NCBI GenBank assembly: GCA_035550595.1
Contig: DASZOV010000007.1
Span: 1-56,905 of the forward strand
DNA length: 56,905 nt
Reading direction: 5' to 3'
Source: CALFMR01 sp035550595
Lineage (GTDB): Bacteria; Acidobacteriota; Vicinamibacteria; Vicinamibacterales; SCN-69-37
Positions 17,552 through 25,880 of this stretch are shown here, one piece after another. The translations under genes were made by a program, and so were the position numbers. The notes beneath the pieces are model-generated. The model searched no databases and was not told the DNA's origin. It worked only from the letters and a program-made list of their open reading frames with translations. Positions within the stretch are counted from its first letter, which is position 1; every line of letters starts with the position of its first letter.

Positions 17552-18934
17552 TCATTTCCCGTGATCGGCGGGCGTCGGCGGGGTGAGCTTGAACTTCTCG
17601 ATCCGGTAGTGGATCTGATCGCGATTCAAACCTAGGAGCTTGGCCGCGCGCGTCTGGTTCCAGCCGGTCCGCTCGAGCGCCTGGCGGACCAGGCTTTTTT
17701 CCGCGTCTTCCAGATCCAGCCCGTCGGTCGGCAGCGCGATTGCGTACGTGTCGCGTGCGACGCGTGCCGCGGCGATCGGAAAATCGTCCAGCTCGAGCAT
17801 GTCGCCCGTGGCGAGGAGCATGGCACGCTCGACGGCGTTGCGCAGCTCGCGGACGTTGCCCGGCCAGGTGTGATCGGACAAGGCGCGGAGCGCGGCCGGT
17901 GAGGCGCCGCGCACGTTCTTCTTGAATTCGCGGTTGAACGCGTCGATGTAGAAGGCGACGAGCGCCGGCACGTCCTCCAGGTGCGCGCGGAGCGGTGGCA
18001 GCACGAGCGGCAGCACGTTCAGGCGGTAGAAGAGATCCTCGCGGAACCGGCCTGCGCGCACTTCGTCGTCGAGATGGCGGTTGGTCGCGGCGATGACGCG
18101 CACGTCGACGTGTACGTCCGCCGTCCCACCGACGCGGCGGAACGCCTTCTCCTCGAGGAAGCGCAGGAGCTTGGCCTGGAGCGGTGGCGTCATCTCGCCG
18201 ATCTCGTCGAGGAATACCGTGCCGCCGTCGGCCTGTTCGAGCAGGCCTTTTTTCTGTTGGCGCGCATCGGTGAACGCGCCGCGCTCGTAGCCGAAGAGCT
18301 CGCTTTCGAGTAGCGTCTCGGGCAGCGCGGAGCAGGTGATGTTGACGAACGACCGTCCGGCGCGCGCGCTCGAGTAGTGCAGGATCTTCGCCGTGAGATC
18401 TTTGCCCGTGCCGCTCTCGCCGGTCAGCAGCACCGTTGAGGCCGGACTTGCCGCGACGCGTGTGACGAGCGCCTTGAAACCACGGAGCGCGGGCGAGTCG
18501 CCGATCATCCGATCAAGGCTGTACGGCTCGGCCTGCGTCGCGCGCAGTTGCCGGACTTCGCGCCGCAGCCGCGTCGTCTCGAGCGCCTGTTCGACCATGG
18601 CGGCGAGCGCCTCGAGATCGAACGGCTTGTTCATGAAGTGGTACGCGCCGAGCTTCATGGCCTCGACCGCCGTCTCGACGCTCGCGTACGCCGTGAGCAG
18701 GATCACGAGCACGTCCGGATCGATCTCGCGGAAGCGCTTCAGGATGGTCAGGCCGTCGAGGTCGGGCAGCCGGTAATCGAGGATGGCCAGGTCCACGCCC
18801 GTGCTGGCGCGCTCGATGGCGGTCCGGCCGTCCTCGGCTTCGAGGACGCGATAGCCGGCCACGCCGAGCCGTTTGGCGATCGATCGCCGGATGAGCTGCT
18901 CGTCGTCGATGACGAGGACGGTTTCATGTGCCAT
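17552..18934 (-). CDS. NtrC-family sigma-54-dependent response regulator
   Basis: 460-residue activator of sigma-54 RNA polymerase. Receiver domain at residues 1-120 with VLVIDDE, phospho-acceptor Asp in AILDYRLPDLDG and Lys in MNKPFD. AAA+ domain at about 140-380 with Walker A GESGTGKD, sigma-54 contact loop ELFGYERGAFTDA, Walker B TVFLDEIGEM and the arginine region. C-terminal Fis-type HTH (NQTRAAKLLGLNRDQIHYRIEK). The contact loop reads GAFTDA rather than GAFTGA. Divergent from a histidine kinase at 19035. Five sigma-54 promoters with a shared upstream element lie within 12 kb, so these are its likely targets. Confidence 0.95.
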   Translation of the reverse strand: MAHETVLVIDDEQLIRRSIAKRLGVAGYRVLEAEDGRTAIERASTGVDLAILDYRLPDLDGLTILKRFREIDPDVLVILLTAYASVETAVEAMKLGAYHFMNKPFDLEALAAMVEQALETTRLRREVRQLRATQAEPYSLDRMIGDSPALRGFKALVTRVAASPASTVLLTGESGTGKDLTAKILHYSSARAGRSFVNITCSALPETLLESELFGYERGAFTDARQQKKGLLEQADGGTVFLDEIGEMTPPLQAKLLRFLEEKAFRRVGGTADVHVDVRVIAATNRHLDDEVRAGRFREDLFYRLNVLPLVLPPLRAHLEDVPALVAFYIDAFNREFKKNVRGASPAALRALSDHTWPGNVRELRNAVERAMLLATGDMLELDDFPIAAARVARDTYAIALPTDGLDLEDAEKSLVRQALERTGWNQTRAAKLLGLNRDQIHYRIEKFKLTPPTPADHGK

Positions 18935-19034
18935 GGCGGCGGTGTCCCTCGAAAACGGCGGCCGGGACCGGCACCGGCTGCCGGGACGGCGACAGGCGGC
19001 CGTCCAGGCGTATCATCAGGAATCGCGCGTCGTC

Positions 19035-20132
19035 ATGTCGAGCGAGACGTTCGTCCCCCCGTCGCCGCCGTCGATTCTGCCGTCGACGAACGAGCTCGAG
19101 CAGATTCGATACGCGCTCGATCAGGCGGCCATCGTCGCGACGACCGACGTGTCGGGGCGCATCAAGTACGTCAACGACAAGTTCTGCGAGATCTCGAAGT
19201 ATCCGCGCGAGGCGCTGCTCGGGCAGGATCATCGCATCCTCAATTCCGGCTACCACAGCAAGGCGTTCATCCGCGAGCTCTGGCACACGATCGCGCACGG
19301 GCGCATCTGGCGCGGCGAGATCCGTAACCGCGCGAGCGACGGTTCGTTCTACTGGGTGGACACGACCATCGTGCCCTTCCTCGACGCGCGCGGCAAGCCG
19401 TGGCAGTACCTCGCGATCCGCTACGACATCACCGCGCGCAAGTTGCAGGAAGTCCGGCTGCGCGAGCAGGCGGCGCTCACGAGCCTGGGCGAGCTGGCCG
19501 CGGTCGTGGCGCACGAAGTGCGCAATCCGCTCGCCGGCATTCGCGGCGGCGTGCAGTTGCTCGGGTCGCTCCTGCCCGAGGACGCCGACGGCCGTGATCT
19601 CATCGGCGACATCGTCGCGCGCATCGACTCGCTCAACGCGGTGCTCAGCGACCTCCTCATGTTCGCGCGCATGCGCGCGCCGCGCCGGTCGGAGGTCGAC
19701 GTCGCCGCCTTTCTGTCCGACCTCGGCGCCTGGATGGCGCTCGACCCGGCCATGCGCGGCGTCCGGCTGCGCGTGTCCGGCCACGCCGATCGCACGATCG
19801 ACGCCGACGCGGATCAGTTGCGGCTCGTCTTCAGCAACCTTCTCCTGAACGCCGCGCAGGCGATGAACAACGACGGTACGATCGACGTGGTCGTCGATGA
19901 CGACGACGCCGGCGGGGTGGTGTTGACGGTGACCGATCGCGGGCCGGGCATTCCTGAAGAGCTGCGCGAGCGCGTCTTCGAGCCGTTCTTCACGACGCGG
20001 CATCGCGGCACGGGGCTCGGGCTGCCGACGGCGAAACGGGTCGTCGAGGCGCATGGCGGCGACATCTCCCTGCTCGACGCGCCGAACGGCGGCGCGGCCG
20101 TGCGAATCCACCTGCCGCAACGTCCGGCTTAG
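19035..20132 (+). CDS. PAS-domain sensor histidine kinase (soluble)
   Basis: 365-residue kinase with no transmembrane segment. One PAS domain at about 20-140 (VATTDVSGRIKYVNDKFC, then GSFYWVDTTIVPF and YDITARK), then a dimerisation/phosphoacceptor domain with VVAHEVRNPLAGI, and an ATPase domain with N box LLLNAAQAM, G1 DRGPGIP, F box FEPFFTT and G2 GTGLGLPTAKRVVEAHGG. ATG 19035 was chosen because the upstream frame is unconserved. Paired divergently with the NtrC-type regulator, 100 bp apart. Its PAS signal is unknown; a cytoplasmic redox or gas signal would fit the putative regulon but is inference. Confidence 0.92.
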   Translation: MSSETFVPPSPPSILPSTNELEQIRYALDQAAIVATTDVSGRIKYVNDKFCEISKYPREALLGQDHRILNSGYHSKAFIRELWHTIAHGRIWRGEIRNRASDGSFYWVDTTIVPFLDARGKPWQYLAIRYDITARKLQEVRLREQAALTSLGELAAVVAHEVRNPLAGIRGGVQLLGSLLPEDADGRDLIGDIVARIDSLNAVLSDLLMFARMRAPRRSEVDVAAFLSDLGAWMALDPAMRGVRLRVSGHADRTIDADADQLRLVFSNLLLNAAQAMNNDGTIDVVVDDDDAGGVVLTVTDRGPGIPEELRERVFEPFFTTRHRGTGLGLPTAKRVVEAHGGDISLLDAPNGGAAVRIHLPQRPA

Positions 20133-20158
20133 TGCCGAAAGGGTCGGTCGCCCGCGCG

Positions 20159-20680
20159 TCACGCGTTTTTCGCGCGTGGCGCGGTCGTCGGACGCGCTTC
20201 GGCGGCCGGTGCGGCAATCGCAGCGGCATCGGGCGGTGCCTGCCGGACGGTCAGCACGGGGCATGGTGCGCGGCGTACGACCGCCTCGGCCACACTGCCG
20301 AGGATCACGTGCGCCAATCCGCGCCGGCCGTGCGTGCCGACGATCAGCAGATCGATCTGTTCGCGCATCGCGTAGTCGATGATTGCCTGCACGGGCGTTT
20401 CGAAGCCGGCGATGGGCGTCGAGACGTGCAGCACGGCCTCCTCGGCACCGACGAGCGCCTCGAGGTCATGGCGTGCGCTCGCCTCCGCCTCCTGCTGCAG
20501 GTCGGGCGCGAGCGCGACGTATCCTTCGATGCCCGCGGTCGCCGCGATGGGCATCTGCACGACGTGCAACAGGTGCAGCGTCGCGCTGCACTGGCGCGCG
20601 AGCGCGCGGCCGTACTGAAGCGCCGCGGCCGAGCAGTCGCTGAAATCCGTGGCGACGAGAATTCGATGGAACACGGTCAT
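20159..20680 (-). CDS. Universal stress protein (UspA family)
   Basis: 173 residues: a single Usp domain starting FHRILVATDFSDCSAAAL and ending GTHGRRGLAHVILGSVAEAVVRRAPCPVLTV (quoted in part), which holds the ATP-binding G-2x-G-9x-G(S/T) motif, so it is of the ATP-binding type. The last 25 residues are an Ala/Pro-rich tail outside the domain. Preceded by GGAG, a sigma-54 promoter with predicted start near 20724, and an 18-bp upstream element at 20789. It ends 26 bp from the kinase gene, which is convergent. Confidence 0.92.
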   Translation of the reverse strand: MTVFHRILVATDFSDCSAAALQYGRALARQCSATLHLLHVVQMPIAATAGIEGYVALAPDLQQEAEASARHDLEALVGAEEAVLHVSTPIAGFETPVQAIIDYAMREQIDLLIVGTHGRRGLAHVILGSVAEAVVRRAPCPVLTVRQAPPDAAAIAAPAAEARPTTAPRAKNA

Positions 20681-20733
20681 GGCGCGTCTCCCTGAACGAC
20701 GCGGCGCGGGTGCGCGCGTGTCGTGAGGCAAGA

Positions 20734-20750
20734 TTGCAAGCGACGTGCCC
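20734..20750 (-). promoter_or_regulatory. Sigma-54 promoter of usp gene at 20680
   Basis: On the minus strand the sequence reads GGGCACGTCGCTTGCAA, a near-perfect -24/-12 promoter (GG, ten bases, GC). The predicted start is about 20724, giving a leader of roughly 44 bases. Confidence 0.88.
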
Positions 20751-20788
20751 ACGAACCGGCGCGCGATCCGCCACTGGGCTGTGCATTC

Positions 20789-20806
20789 GACCCCGACATT
20801 TTCCGG
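20789..20806 (-). promoter_or_regulatory. Putative enhancer (UAS) site 1 of the sigma-54 regulon
   Basis: Minus-strand sequence CCGGAAAATGTCGGGGTC, centred about 74 bp upstream of the predicted start of the usp gene. It aligns without gaps to sites at 24817, 26509 and 30718 (consensus CCGGAATTTTTCGGGGTG) and is the natural binding-site candidate for the NtrC-type regulator at 17552. Confidence 0.65.
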
Positions 20807-20855
20807 GGCGCCATGGAAAATCACGTGCGACTTGGACGCGGCCAGGTCTGGAGCG

Positions 20856-21665
20856 TTAGAGGGCGAGCCGATCGATGGCGCGGACGTAGGCCTCGCGCAG
20901 GTAGGTTTCGATCGGGTCGGCGGTCGGGCACGACAGCTCGAGCATGAGCCAGCCATCGAAATGCGCCGCGCGCAGGCTCGAGGCGATCTCGGACCAATCG
21001 ATCGTGCCGAGGCCTGGAGGTAGGTGGTCGTCGCGGCGGCCGTGATTGTCGCTCGCGTGTACGTGCCGCAGCCGCGCGCCGGCGACCTCGACGAGCGCGT
21101 GCCAATGATGGCCGAGCGCCGCATGGCCGGTGTCGAGGCAGACGCCGACCGAGGCGGGCAAGCCATGAACCACGAACGCGAATTCGTCGGGCGCGCCGCC
21201 GATGAGATGCGGCAGCGGTGACTCGACGACGAGCGTCGTGCCCTGACGCGCGCAGTGGTCCGCCAGCACCGTGAGGCTGTGTACCGCATCGTCGAGCCTC
21301 GCCTGCACGTCGTGCGCGTGGCGCGGCAGGTCGCTCGGGTGCGCGACGACGATCCATCCACCCAGCCGCGCGATCGCATCGGCCGACGCCATGGCGGCCG
21401 AAAGCGCGGCACGGCGCTGGCGTGGATCCGGATGGGCGAGATCGAGCGATCCGCCGAACGGCGCGTGGATCGACACGGCCTCGAGGGACGCCTCGTCGAT
21501 GGCACGCGCGAGATCGACCACCGCGTCCGGCTGCTCCGGATCGAAATGCCGCGCGGGCGTGTCGACTTCGATGCCGTCCGCACCGGCCGCGCGGATGGCG
21601 GGCAGGATGGCCGCGATCGGCTGATCGATGCACACGCCCGTCGCGATGCCGAGCCGCCAGCTCAT
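20856..21665 (-). CDS. Sugar phosphate isomerase/epimerase-type TIM barrel protein
   Basis: 269-residue AP-endonuclease-2-type TIM barrel. Visible segments are a start LGIATGVCIDQPI, SIHAPFGGSLDLAHPD with likely metal His, LVVESPLPH with Glu, CLDTGHAALGHHWH with Asp and His, and HVHASDNHGRRDDHLPPG. These fit the divalent-metal site of xylose-isomerase-like enzymes; the substrate is unknown. The start ATG 21665 overlaps the stop of the primase-like gene (ATGA), and it is the last gene of the BON operon. It is followed by 175 bp that hold only the usp promoter region. Confidence 0.8.
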   Translation of the reverse strand: MSWRLGIATGVCIDQPIAAILPAIRAAGADGIEVDTPARHFDPEQPDAVVDLARAIDEASLEAVSIHAPFGGSLDLAHPDPRQRRAALSAAMASADAIARLGGWIVVAHPSDLPRHAHDVQARLDDAVHSLTVLADHCARQGTTLVVESPLPHLIGGAPDEFAFVVHGLPASVGVCLDTGHAALGHHWHALVEVAGARLRHVHASDNHGRRDDHLPPGLGTIDWSEIASSLRAAHFDGWLMLELSCPTADPIETYLREAYVRAIDRLAL

Positions 21666-23086
21666 GGACGGGCCCGCCACGTGGCGACGCGCGTGACGAG
21701 CGCGCGCCGGTCGTCGTCCAGGTCGTGCCCGCAGCCGCTCTCGGGACAGATGCCCTTCTCGCGCGACGAGACGCAGTTGAAGTCGATGAGCCGGTCGTGG
21801 CCCGTGAGCACGAGGCCGGCGAAGACGCGCACGTCGAAGTCCGCGCGCGTGCGCGCGTCGAGCCGCGTCCAGCGATCGCCCCATTGATGATCGGCGCGAT
21901 ATTCGCGCTCGACGAGTGCCGCGATGCGCGCCGCGCTCCAGCCGCGCGCGAGCAGGCCACGGACGAGGTTCTGCAGATATTCGGGTTTGAGCAGCAGATC
22001 GTTGGGCTCGACGAGCGGCCGCGCGAGGCACGGCGGCAGGTCGGGCACGCCGCACACGGCGGCGCAATCGATCGTCCGACGTTCGGCAGCGAACGCTTGG
22101 TGGAAGCGCGCGAGCGGCGACGCGCGATAGTGCCGGATGAGGCGATCGATGCCGCGCGAGACGTTCGGCAACGCCAGCGCGCCAGTCCTTGCGGCAGCCC
22201 GCGCGGCCTTGAGGTCGCGCCCGCCGAGGAGAAACGCCTCGAGCGATCGGCCGCGACGTGGCAGGGCCGCGAGTGGCGGCAGCGCCGCCACGGCTGATCC
22301 GAAGATGTCCGGCCGCGCGCGATGCCACTGATATGCGCTGAAGGCCATGCGCACGTGCCGCGTGTCGAGTGGATCGCCAACGTGCGAGAAGTCGATCGAC
22401 ACGCACTCGCGTCCGATCTCGCCGCTGCCGACGACGACGCCGTTGACGACGAGCGGGATGAGATTGTTCGGTGTGGCCTCGGTGATGGCCAGGTGCGCGA
22501 CGTGCTCGATGAGGAGGCCGAGCCCCTCGGCGGCCTGCGCCTGGCGGGGCGTCATCGGCGCGACGAACGGCGGCCGGCGTCGCTCGTGTGTCGCGTACCA
22601 GGCCGGCACCGCCGACAGCGCGCAAAGCCGATCGATGGCGTCGCTCTCGAGCGGCACGCGTCCGACGAAGTGATAACCACGGCCCGTCGCTATTGCCGCA
22701 ATCGGCAGACCGAAGCGACGAAAAATCCGGCGCAGTGCGGCGTAGCTGTTCTCCAGCTTGAAGAACACGCTGCTCGCGTGGAGGAACGGCTCACCGGGAT
22801 AGTCCAGATTCTGGTAGTCGAGGTCGATCGCGAAGATGAGCGCGTGGGTGTCCCAGAGCGCGCGCGACAGATCGCAGCCGCGCTCGCACGCCTCGGGCAG
22901 CGCGGACCACGGCACGTGCGAGGTCGACGACCACGTGGGAAAGGGCTGCGCGGCCGGATCGAGCGCGGAGAGGAATGCGGCCGTGGGACCGTGCGTCGCC
23001 GTTGCGCCGGCATACGTGAGGAGCGCGCGGCGGACCGCGGCATCGGCGTAGTAATCGGCCGCGAGCGCACGGTCCGCGTCAGCCAT
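21662..23086 (-). CDS. Archaeo-eukaryotic primase-like protein of unknown role
   Basis: 474 residues, no membrane segment. Three motifs in the right order suggest the AEP primase fold: IFAIDLDYQN with Asp88 and Asp90, AIATGRGYHFVGRVP with Gly/His139, and VSIDFSH with Asp232. The C-terminal region has a small cysteine cluster (Cys438, Cys447, Cys452, then GHDL) that may bind a metal. AEP proteins are primases or polymerases in plasmids, phages, DNA repair and CRISPR-linked systems; nothing like that is near. Instead it sits in an operon of a BON protein, a nucleotidyltransferase and a TIM barrel under a sigma-54 promoter. The family call is by eye, so the fold is likely but the activity is not shown. 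ATG 23086 has GGAG upstream. Confidence 0.55.
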   Translation of the reverse strand: MADADRALAADYYADAAVRRALLTYAGATATHGPTAAFLSALDPAAQPFPTWSSTSHVPWSALPEACERGCDLSRALWDTHALIFAIDLDYQNLDYPGEPFLHASSVFFKLENSYAALRRIFRRFGLPIAAIATGRGYHFVGRVPLESDAIDRLCALSAVPAWYATHERRRPPFVAPMTPRQAQAAEGLGLLIEHVAHLAITEATPNNLIPLVVNGVVVGSGEIGRECVSIDFSHVGDPLDTRHVRMAFSAYQWHRARPDIFGSAVAALPPLAALPRRGRSLEAFLLGGRDLKAARAAARTGALALPNVSRGIDRLIRHYRASPLARFHQAFAAERRTIDCAAVCGVPDLPPCLARPLVEPNDLLLKPEYLQNLVRGLLARGWSAARIAALVEREYRADHQWGDRWTRLDARTRADFDVRVFAGLVLTGHDRLIDFNCVSSREKGICPESGCGHDLDDDRRALVTRVATWRARP

Positions 23087-23091
23087 GATCG

Positions 23092-24045
23092 CTACTCCGA
23101 CGCAGCGCTCGCGAGCAAACGTGGCTCGAAGTCGACCGTTACCCGCGCGCCGCTGACCTCGTCCGCACGTGCCACGCGCCGGCGATCGCCGTTCGACGAC
23201 TGCCACTCCGCGAGCCGGCCCGGTGTGCCGAGATCCGACCATCCCATCGCATTCGGCCAGACGACGAGCGACAAGCCATCGACCGCGGCGAGGAGATCGC
23301 GCGAGAAGTCGTAGCGTGGCAGCGAGGCATACGCGCGATCGAGGAAGGCGTCGCGCTCGGCGGCGGGAAGCTGCGAAGCGATGTCGAAGACGTTCGACAG
23401 ATCAGGCAGGTGCCGACGGAATCGATCCGCCAGCGTGCCCGCGCGCGTGACGAGGACCATCGTGTTCCAGAGCGCGCCAGAAGCGAACAGGCGCGCGGCC
23501 GTGGCCGCTTCCGGCTTTTCCACGAAGGCTGCGACCGACGCGAGCCGTCGTCCGTCCTCGGAGCGGGCGGGCGTGATCCAGCCGTAGTCGCGCTCCGGCC
23601 GGTCGGCCTCGACGCCGAACGCGACCATCTCGCTCCTCTCGCGTCGAACGTCGTCGATGGCCAGCGCCAGGCCGGCATGGAAGAGGGCTGGACGCGCAAT
23701 GCCGTGATCGGACGGTGTCATGACGATCGTCGCGTCCGGATCCGCGCCGGCATGGAGCAGCCCGAGCCGCACGCCCGCCGCCGTACCTTGGTCGGATGGT
23801 TGATAGACGACGTGCCCGAGCCGCGCCGGCCGGGCGACCGCCTCCACGTACGGACGATGCGAACGGTCGACGACCGTCACCGTCCTCGCCGCCGGCGTCA
23901 GACGCGCGAGCCGTGCAAGAGTGTCGTCGAGCAGGGACGCCCGCCCGTCGGGGCGCCAGAACTGCTTGGGCACACGGCCGGTAATCGGCGCCAGCCGGCG
24001 TCCGGCGCCGGCGGCGAGGACGAGAGTCCAGAGAGGCGATCGCAT
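23092..24045 (-). CDS. Mannose-1-phosphate guanylyltransferase-type nucleotidyltransferase
   Basis: 317-residue NTP-transferase. It has the signature LAAGAGRRLAPITGRVPKQF at the N terminus, MTPSDHGI (the position of the metal Asp), FVEKP and a LWNTMVLV segment as in GMP family members. It lacks the C-terminal phosphomannose isomerase domain, so it is the short form. It would make GDP-mannose or a related sugar nucleotide, but the exact sugar is not shown. ATG 24045 has AGGTGA upstream; a GTG at 24060 is also possible. It lies 18 bp after the BON gene and 5 bp before the primase-like gene. Confidence 0.82.
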   Translation of the reverse strand: MRSPLWTLVLAAGAGRRLAPITGRVPKQFWRPDGRASLLDDTLARLARLTPAARTVTVVDRSHRPYVEAVARPARLGHVVYQPSDQGTAAGVRLGLLHAGADPDATIVMTPSDHGIARPALFHAGLALAIDDVRRERSEMVAFGVEADRPERDYGWITPARSEDGRRLASVAAFVEKPEAATAARLFASGALWNTMVLVTRAGTLADRFRRHLPDLSNVFDIASQLPAAERDAFLDRAYASLPRYDFSRDLLAAVDGLSLVVWPNAMGWSDLGTPGRLAEWQSSNGDRRRVARADEVSGARVTVDFEPRLLASAASE

Positions 24046-24063
24046 AGTCGTCACCTGCACTCG

Positions 24064-24711
24064 CTATGGCGCGACGACGATGTGATTTTCGACGACCGAC
24101 ACGCCGGGCGCCGCCCACGCGGCGCGCGCGGCTTCGGCACGTTCCGCGTGCGAATGCACGTAGCCGGCGAGCGTGACGGTGCCACCAGACGCGGTGACGG
24201 CGATACGTCGCGCGTCGATCTCCGCGTTGCGCTTGAGCGCTGCCTCGATGCCGTCCTTGACGACGCGCGGCGAGATGCGCGGAACGATGGTGATCGCGTT
24301 GGTCACGCCCTTGACACCGGGTAGGTATCGCACCGTTTGTTCGGCCGCGTTGCGTTGGAACCACCATTCGCACGTGCCCTCGAGCGTGAGATAGCCGTCG
24401 CGAACGGTGACTTTTACGCTGGCCGGTACGCTGAGGTTGTGGCGCAGCGCGTTGGCAGCCGCCATCGCGATGTCGGGATCGATCCGTTGCGTCGACAGCT
24501 TCACGGCCAGATCGTTGGCAACGGCGCGCGTGCCCTGGACGCGCAGGGCGGCGCGTTCGGCCGCCATCCGCTCGGCATAGGTCGGCACGAAGCCGTTCAG
24601 GCCGACCACGCCGTCCTTGACGGTGACGCCGACGTGGTCCGCCGTCACTTCCGGATCCCACGCGAGCTCCCGTTCGATGCGTTCCTGCAGTTCGTTGTCC
24701 GCGGTGGTCAT
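24064..24711 (-). CDS. Three-BON-domain protein (OsmY-like)
   Basis: 215 residues made of three BON domains (about 5-75, 77-145 and 147-215), each with a GxVxLxGxV-type strand: DGVVGLNGFVPTYAER, DGYLTLEGTCEWWFQR and GGTVTLAGYVHSHAER. BON proteins such as OsmY respond to osmotic or membrane stress and bind phospholipids. It has no clear signal peptide, unlike OsmY. AAGGAGG precedes ATG 24711. First gene of an operon that runs to 20856, under a sigma-54 promoter at 24755. Confidence 0.88.
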   Translation of the reverse strand: MTTADNELQERIERELAWDPEVTADHVGVTVKDGVVGLNGFVPTYAERMAAERAALRVQGTRAVANDLAVKLSTQRIDPDIAMAAANALRHNLSVPASVKVTVRDGYLTLEGTCEWWFQRNAAEQTVRYLPGVKGVTNAITIVPRISPRVVKDGIEAALKRNAEIDARRIAVTASGGTVTLAGYVHSHAERAEAARAAWAAPGVSVVENHIVVAP

Positions 24712-24752
24712 GACGTCCTCCTTCGAAGTGCGCGGCGAGCCGCGTGAGGAAA

Positions 24753-24769
24753 CTGCAAGCGGTGTGCCG
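24753..24769 (-). promoter_or_regulatory. Sigma-54 promoter of the BON operon
   Basis: Minus-strand sequence CGGCACACCGCTTGCAG: GG at -24, ten bases, GC at -12. Predicted start near 24743, leader of about 32 bases that contains AAGGAGG. Confidence 0.85.
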
Positions 24770-24816
24770 TGGCTGCAGGAATGTGCGCGTCACGATCCGT
24801 CAGAGCCGGTTCGTGC

Positions 24817-24834
24817 CCGCGCGAAAACTTCCGG
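24817..24834 (-). promoter_or_regulatory. Putative enhancer (UAS) site 2 of the sigma-54 regulon
   Basis: Minus-strand sequence CCGGAAGTTTTCGCGCGG, about 82 bp upstream of the predicted BON operon start. It falls in the short gap between the alcohol dehydrogenase stop and the BON promoter. It matches the other three sites at 13 of 18 consensus positions, with the weakest right half. Confidence 0.6.
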
Positions 24835-24851
24835 AGCTGCCCGGGAATCGT

Positions 24852-25880
24852 TCAGGGCAGGGTGAGTACGAGCGCGCCTGGCCGGCCGCCACTGGCCACC
24901 AGGCGGATGGCGTCGTTGGCGCGATCGAGCGGGAGCGTGTCGACGGTTGGATGCAGCGACATGGCCGCCGCCGCGTCGAGAAATCCGCGGACGTCGGCGC
25001 GTGTGACGTTGGCGACACTCGCGAGCTCGCGTTCGAGCCAGAGATCGCGCGCGTAATCGAGGGCCAGGAGCTCGTCCTTGTCCCGGTCGTCTTTGCGGAT
25101 GGCGTTCACGACGAGCCGGCCGCCGCGATCGAGATGCCGAAGCGCATAGACGATGGGCCGCCAGGCCGGTGTCGTGTCGATGATGGCCGCGAGCGGCGCT
25201 GGGGGCGTGTCCGTCGTGTCGCCGGCCCAGGCGGCGCCGAGCGTGCGCGCGAACTGTTGGTCCGCCTTGTCGCGGGCGAAGACGAAGACGGGCGAGCGTG
25301 GATAGCGGTGCCGCGCGAGCGAGAGCACGAGGTGCGCCGACGCGCCAAAACCCGTGAGGCCGAGGGCATCGCCGTCCGACAGGCGCGTGAGCGCCAGCGC
25401 GCGGAAGCCAATTGCTCCGGCGCACAGAAGCGGCGCGGCTTCGATGTCAGAAAACACGGCGGGTAGCGGATGAATCGCGTCGGCTGCGGCCACGGCGTAT
25501 TCCGCGTAGCCGCCGTCGACGTCACGTCCCGTGCCGGCGAAATCCGGGCAAAGGTTCTCACGTCCGGATCGGCAGAACCGGCAGCGGCCGCACGTCCGCG
25601 CGAGCCAGGCGACGCCCACGCGCGTGCCTCGCTGGACGCCCGTGACCTCGGCGCCGCACGCTTCGACGGTGCCGACGATCTGATGGCCGGGAATGCGGGG
25701 AAGGACCGCCGGCGGAAGCCGGCCTTCGATCTCGTCGAGGTCCGTGTGGCAGACGCCGCACGCGTGCACGCGAATCAACACTTCATCGCGAGTGGGAACG
25801 GGCGTCGGAACGTCGACGGCGGTCAGCGGCTCGGCATCAGGCGTGAGCGGACCGACGTGGGTGATGGCCATCGCGCGCAT
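24852..25880 (-). CDS. Zinc-dependent alcohol dehydrogenase (MDR family)
   Basis: 342 residues. Catalytic zinc ligands in ACGVCHTDLDEIEG and PGHQIVGTVE, structural zinc loop CGRCRFCRSGRENLC, then a Rossmann domain with LTGFGASAHLVL. It is an AdhP-like enzyme that uses NAD(P); substrate unknown. ATG 25880 follows AGGAGG. It overlaps the end of the second usp gene by 44 bp, so it is probably made from the usp sigma-54 transcript. Fermentative or detoxifying alcohol/aldehyde turnover would fit the stress context. Confidence 0.9.
   Translation of the reverse strand: MRAMAITHVGPLTPDAEPLTAVDVPTPVPTRDEVLIRVHACGVCHTDLDEIEGRLPPAVLPRIPGHQIVGTVEACGAEVTGVQRGTRVGVAWLARTCGRCRFCRSGRENLCPDFAGTGRDVDGGYAEYAVAAADAIHPLPAVFSDIEAAPLLCAGAIGFRALALTRLSDGDALGLTGFGASAHLVLSLARHRYPRSPVFVFARDKADQQFARTLGAAWAGDTTDTPPAPLAAIIDTTPAWRPIVYALRHLDRGGRLVVNAIRKDDRDKDELLALDYARDLWLERELASVANVTRADVRGFLDAAAAMSLHPTVDTLPLDRANDAIRLVASGGRPGALVLTLP

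Noticed and set aside
18935..19034. A fifth enhancer site between the regulator and kinase genes (CCCTCGAAAACGGCGG)
   Set aside because: It matches the consensus only with a gap, and there is no sigma-54 promoter in the gap.
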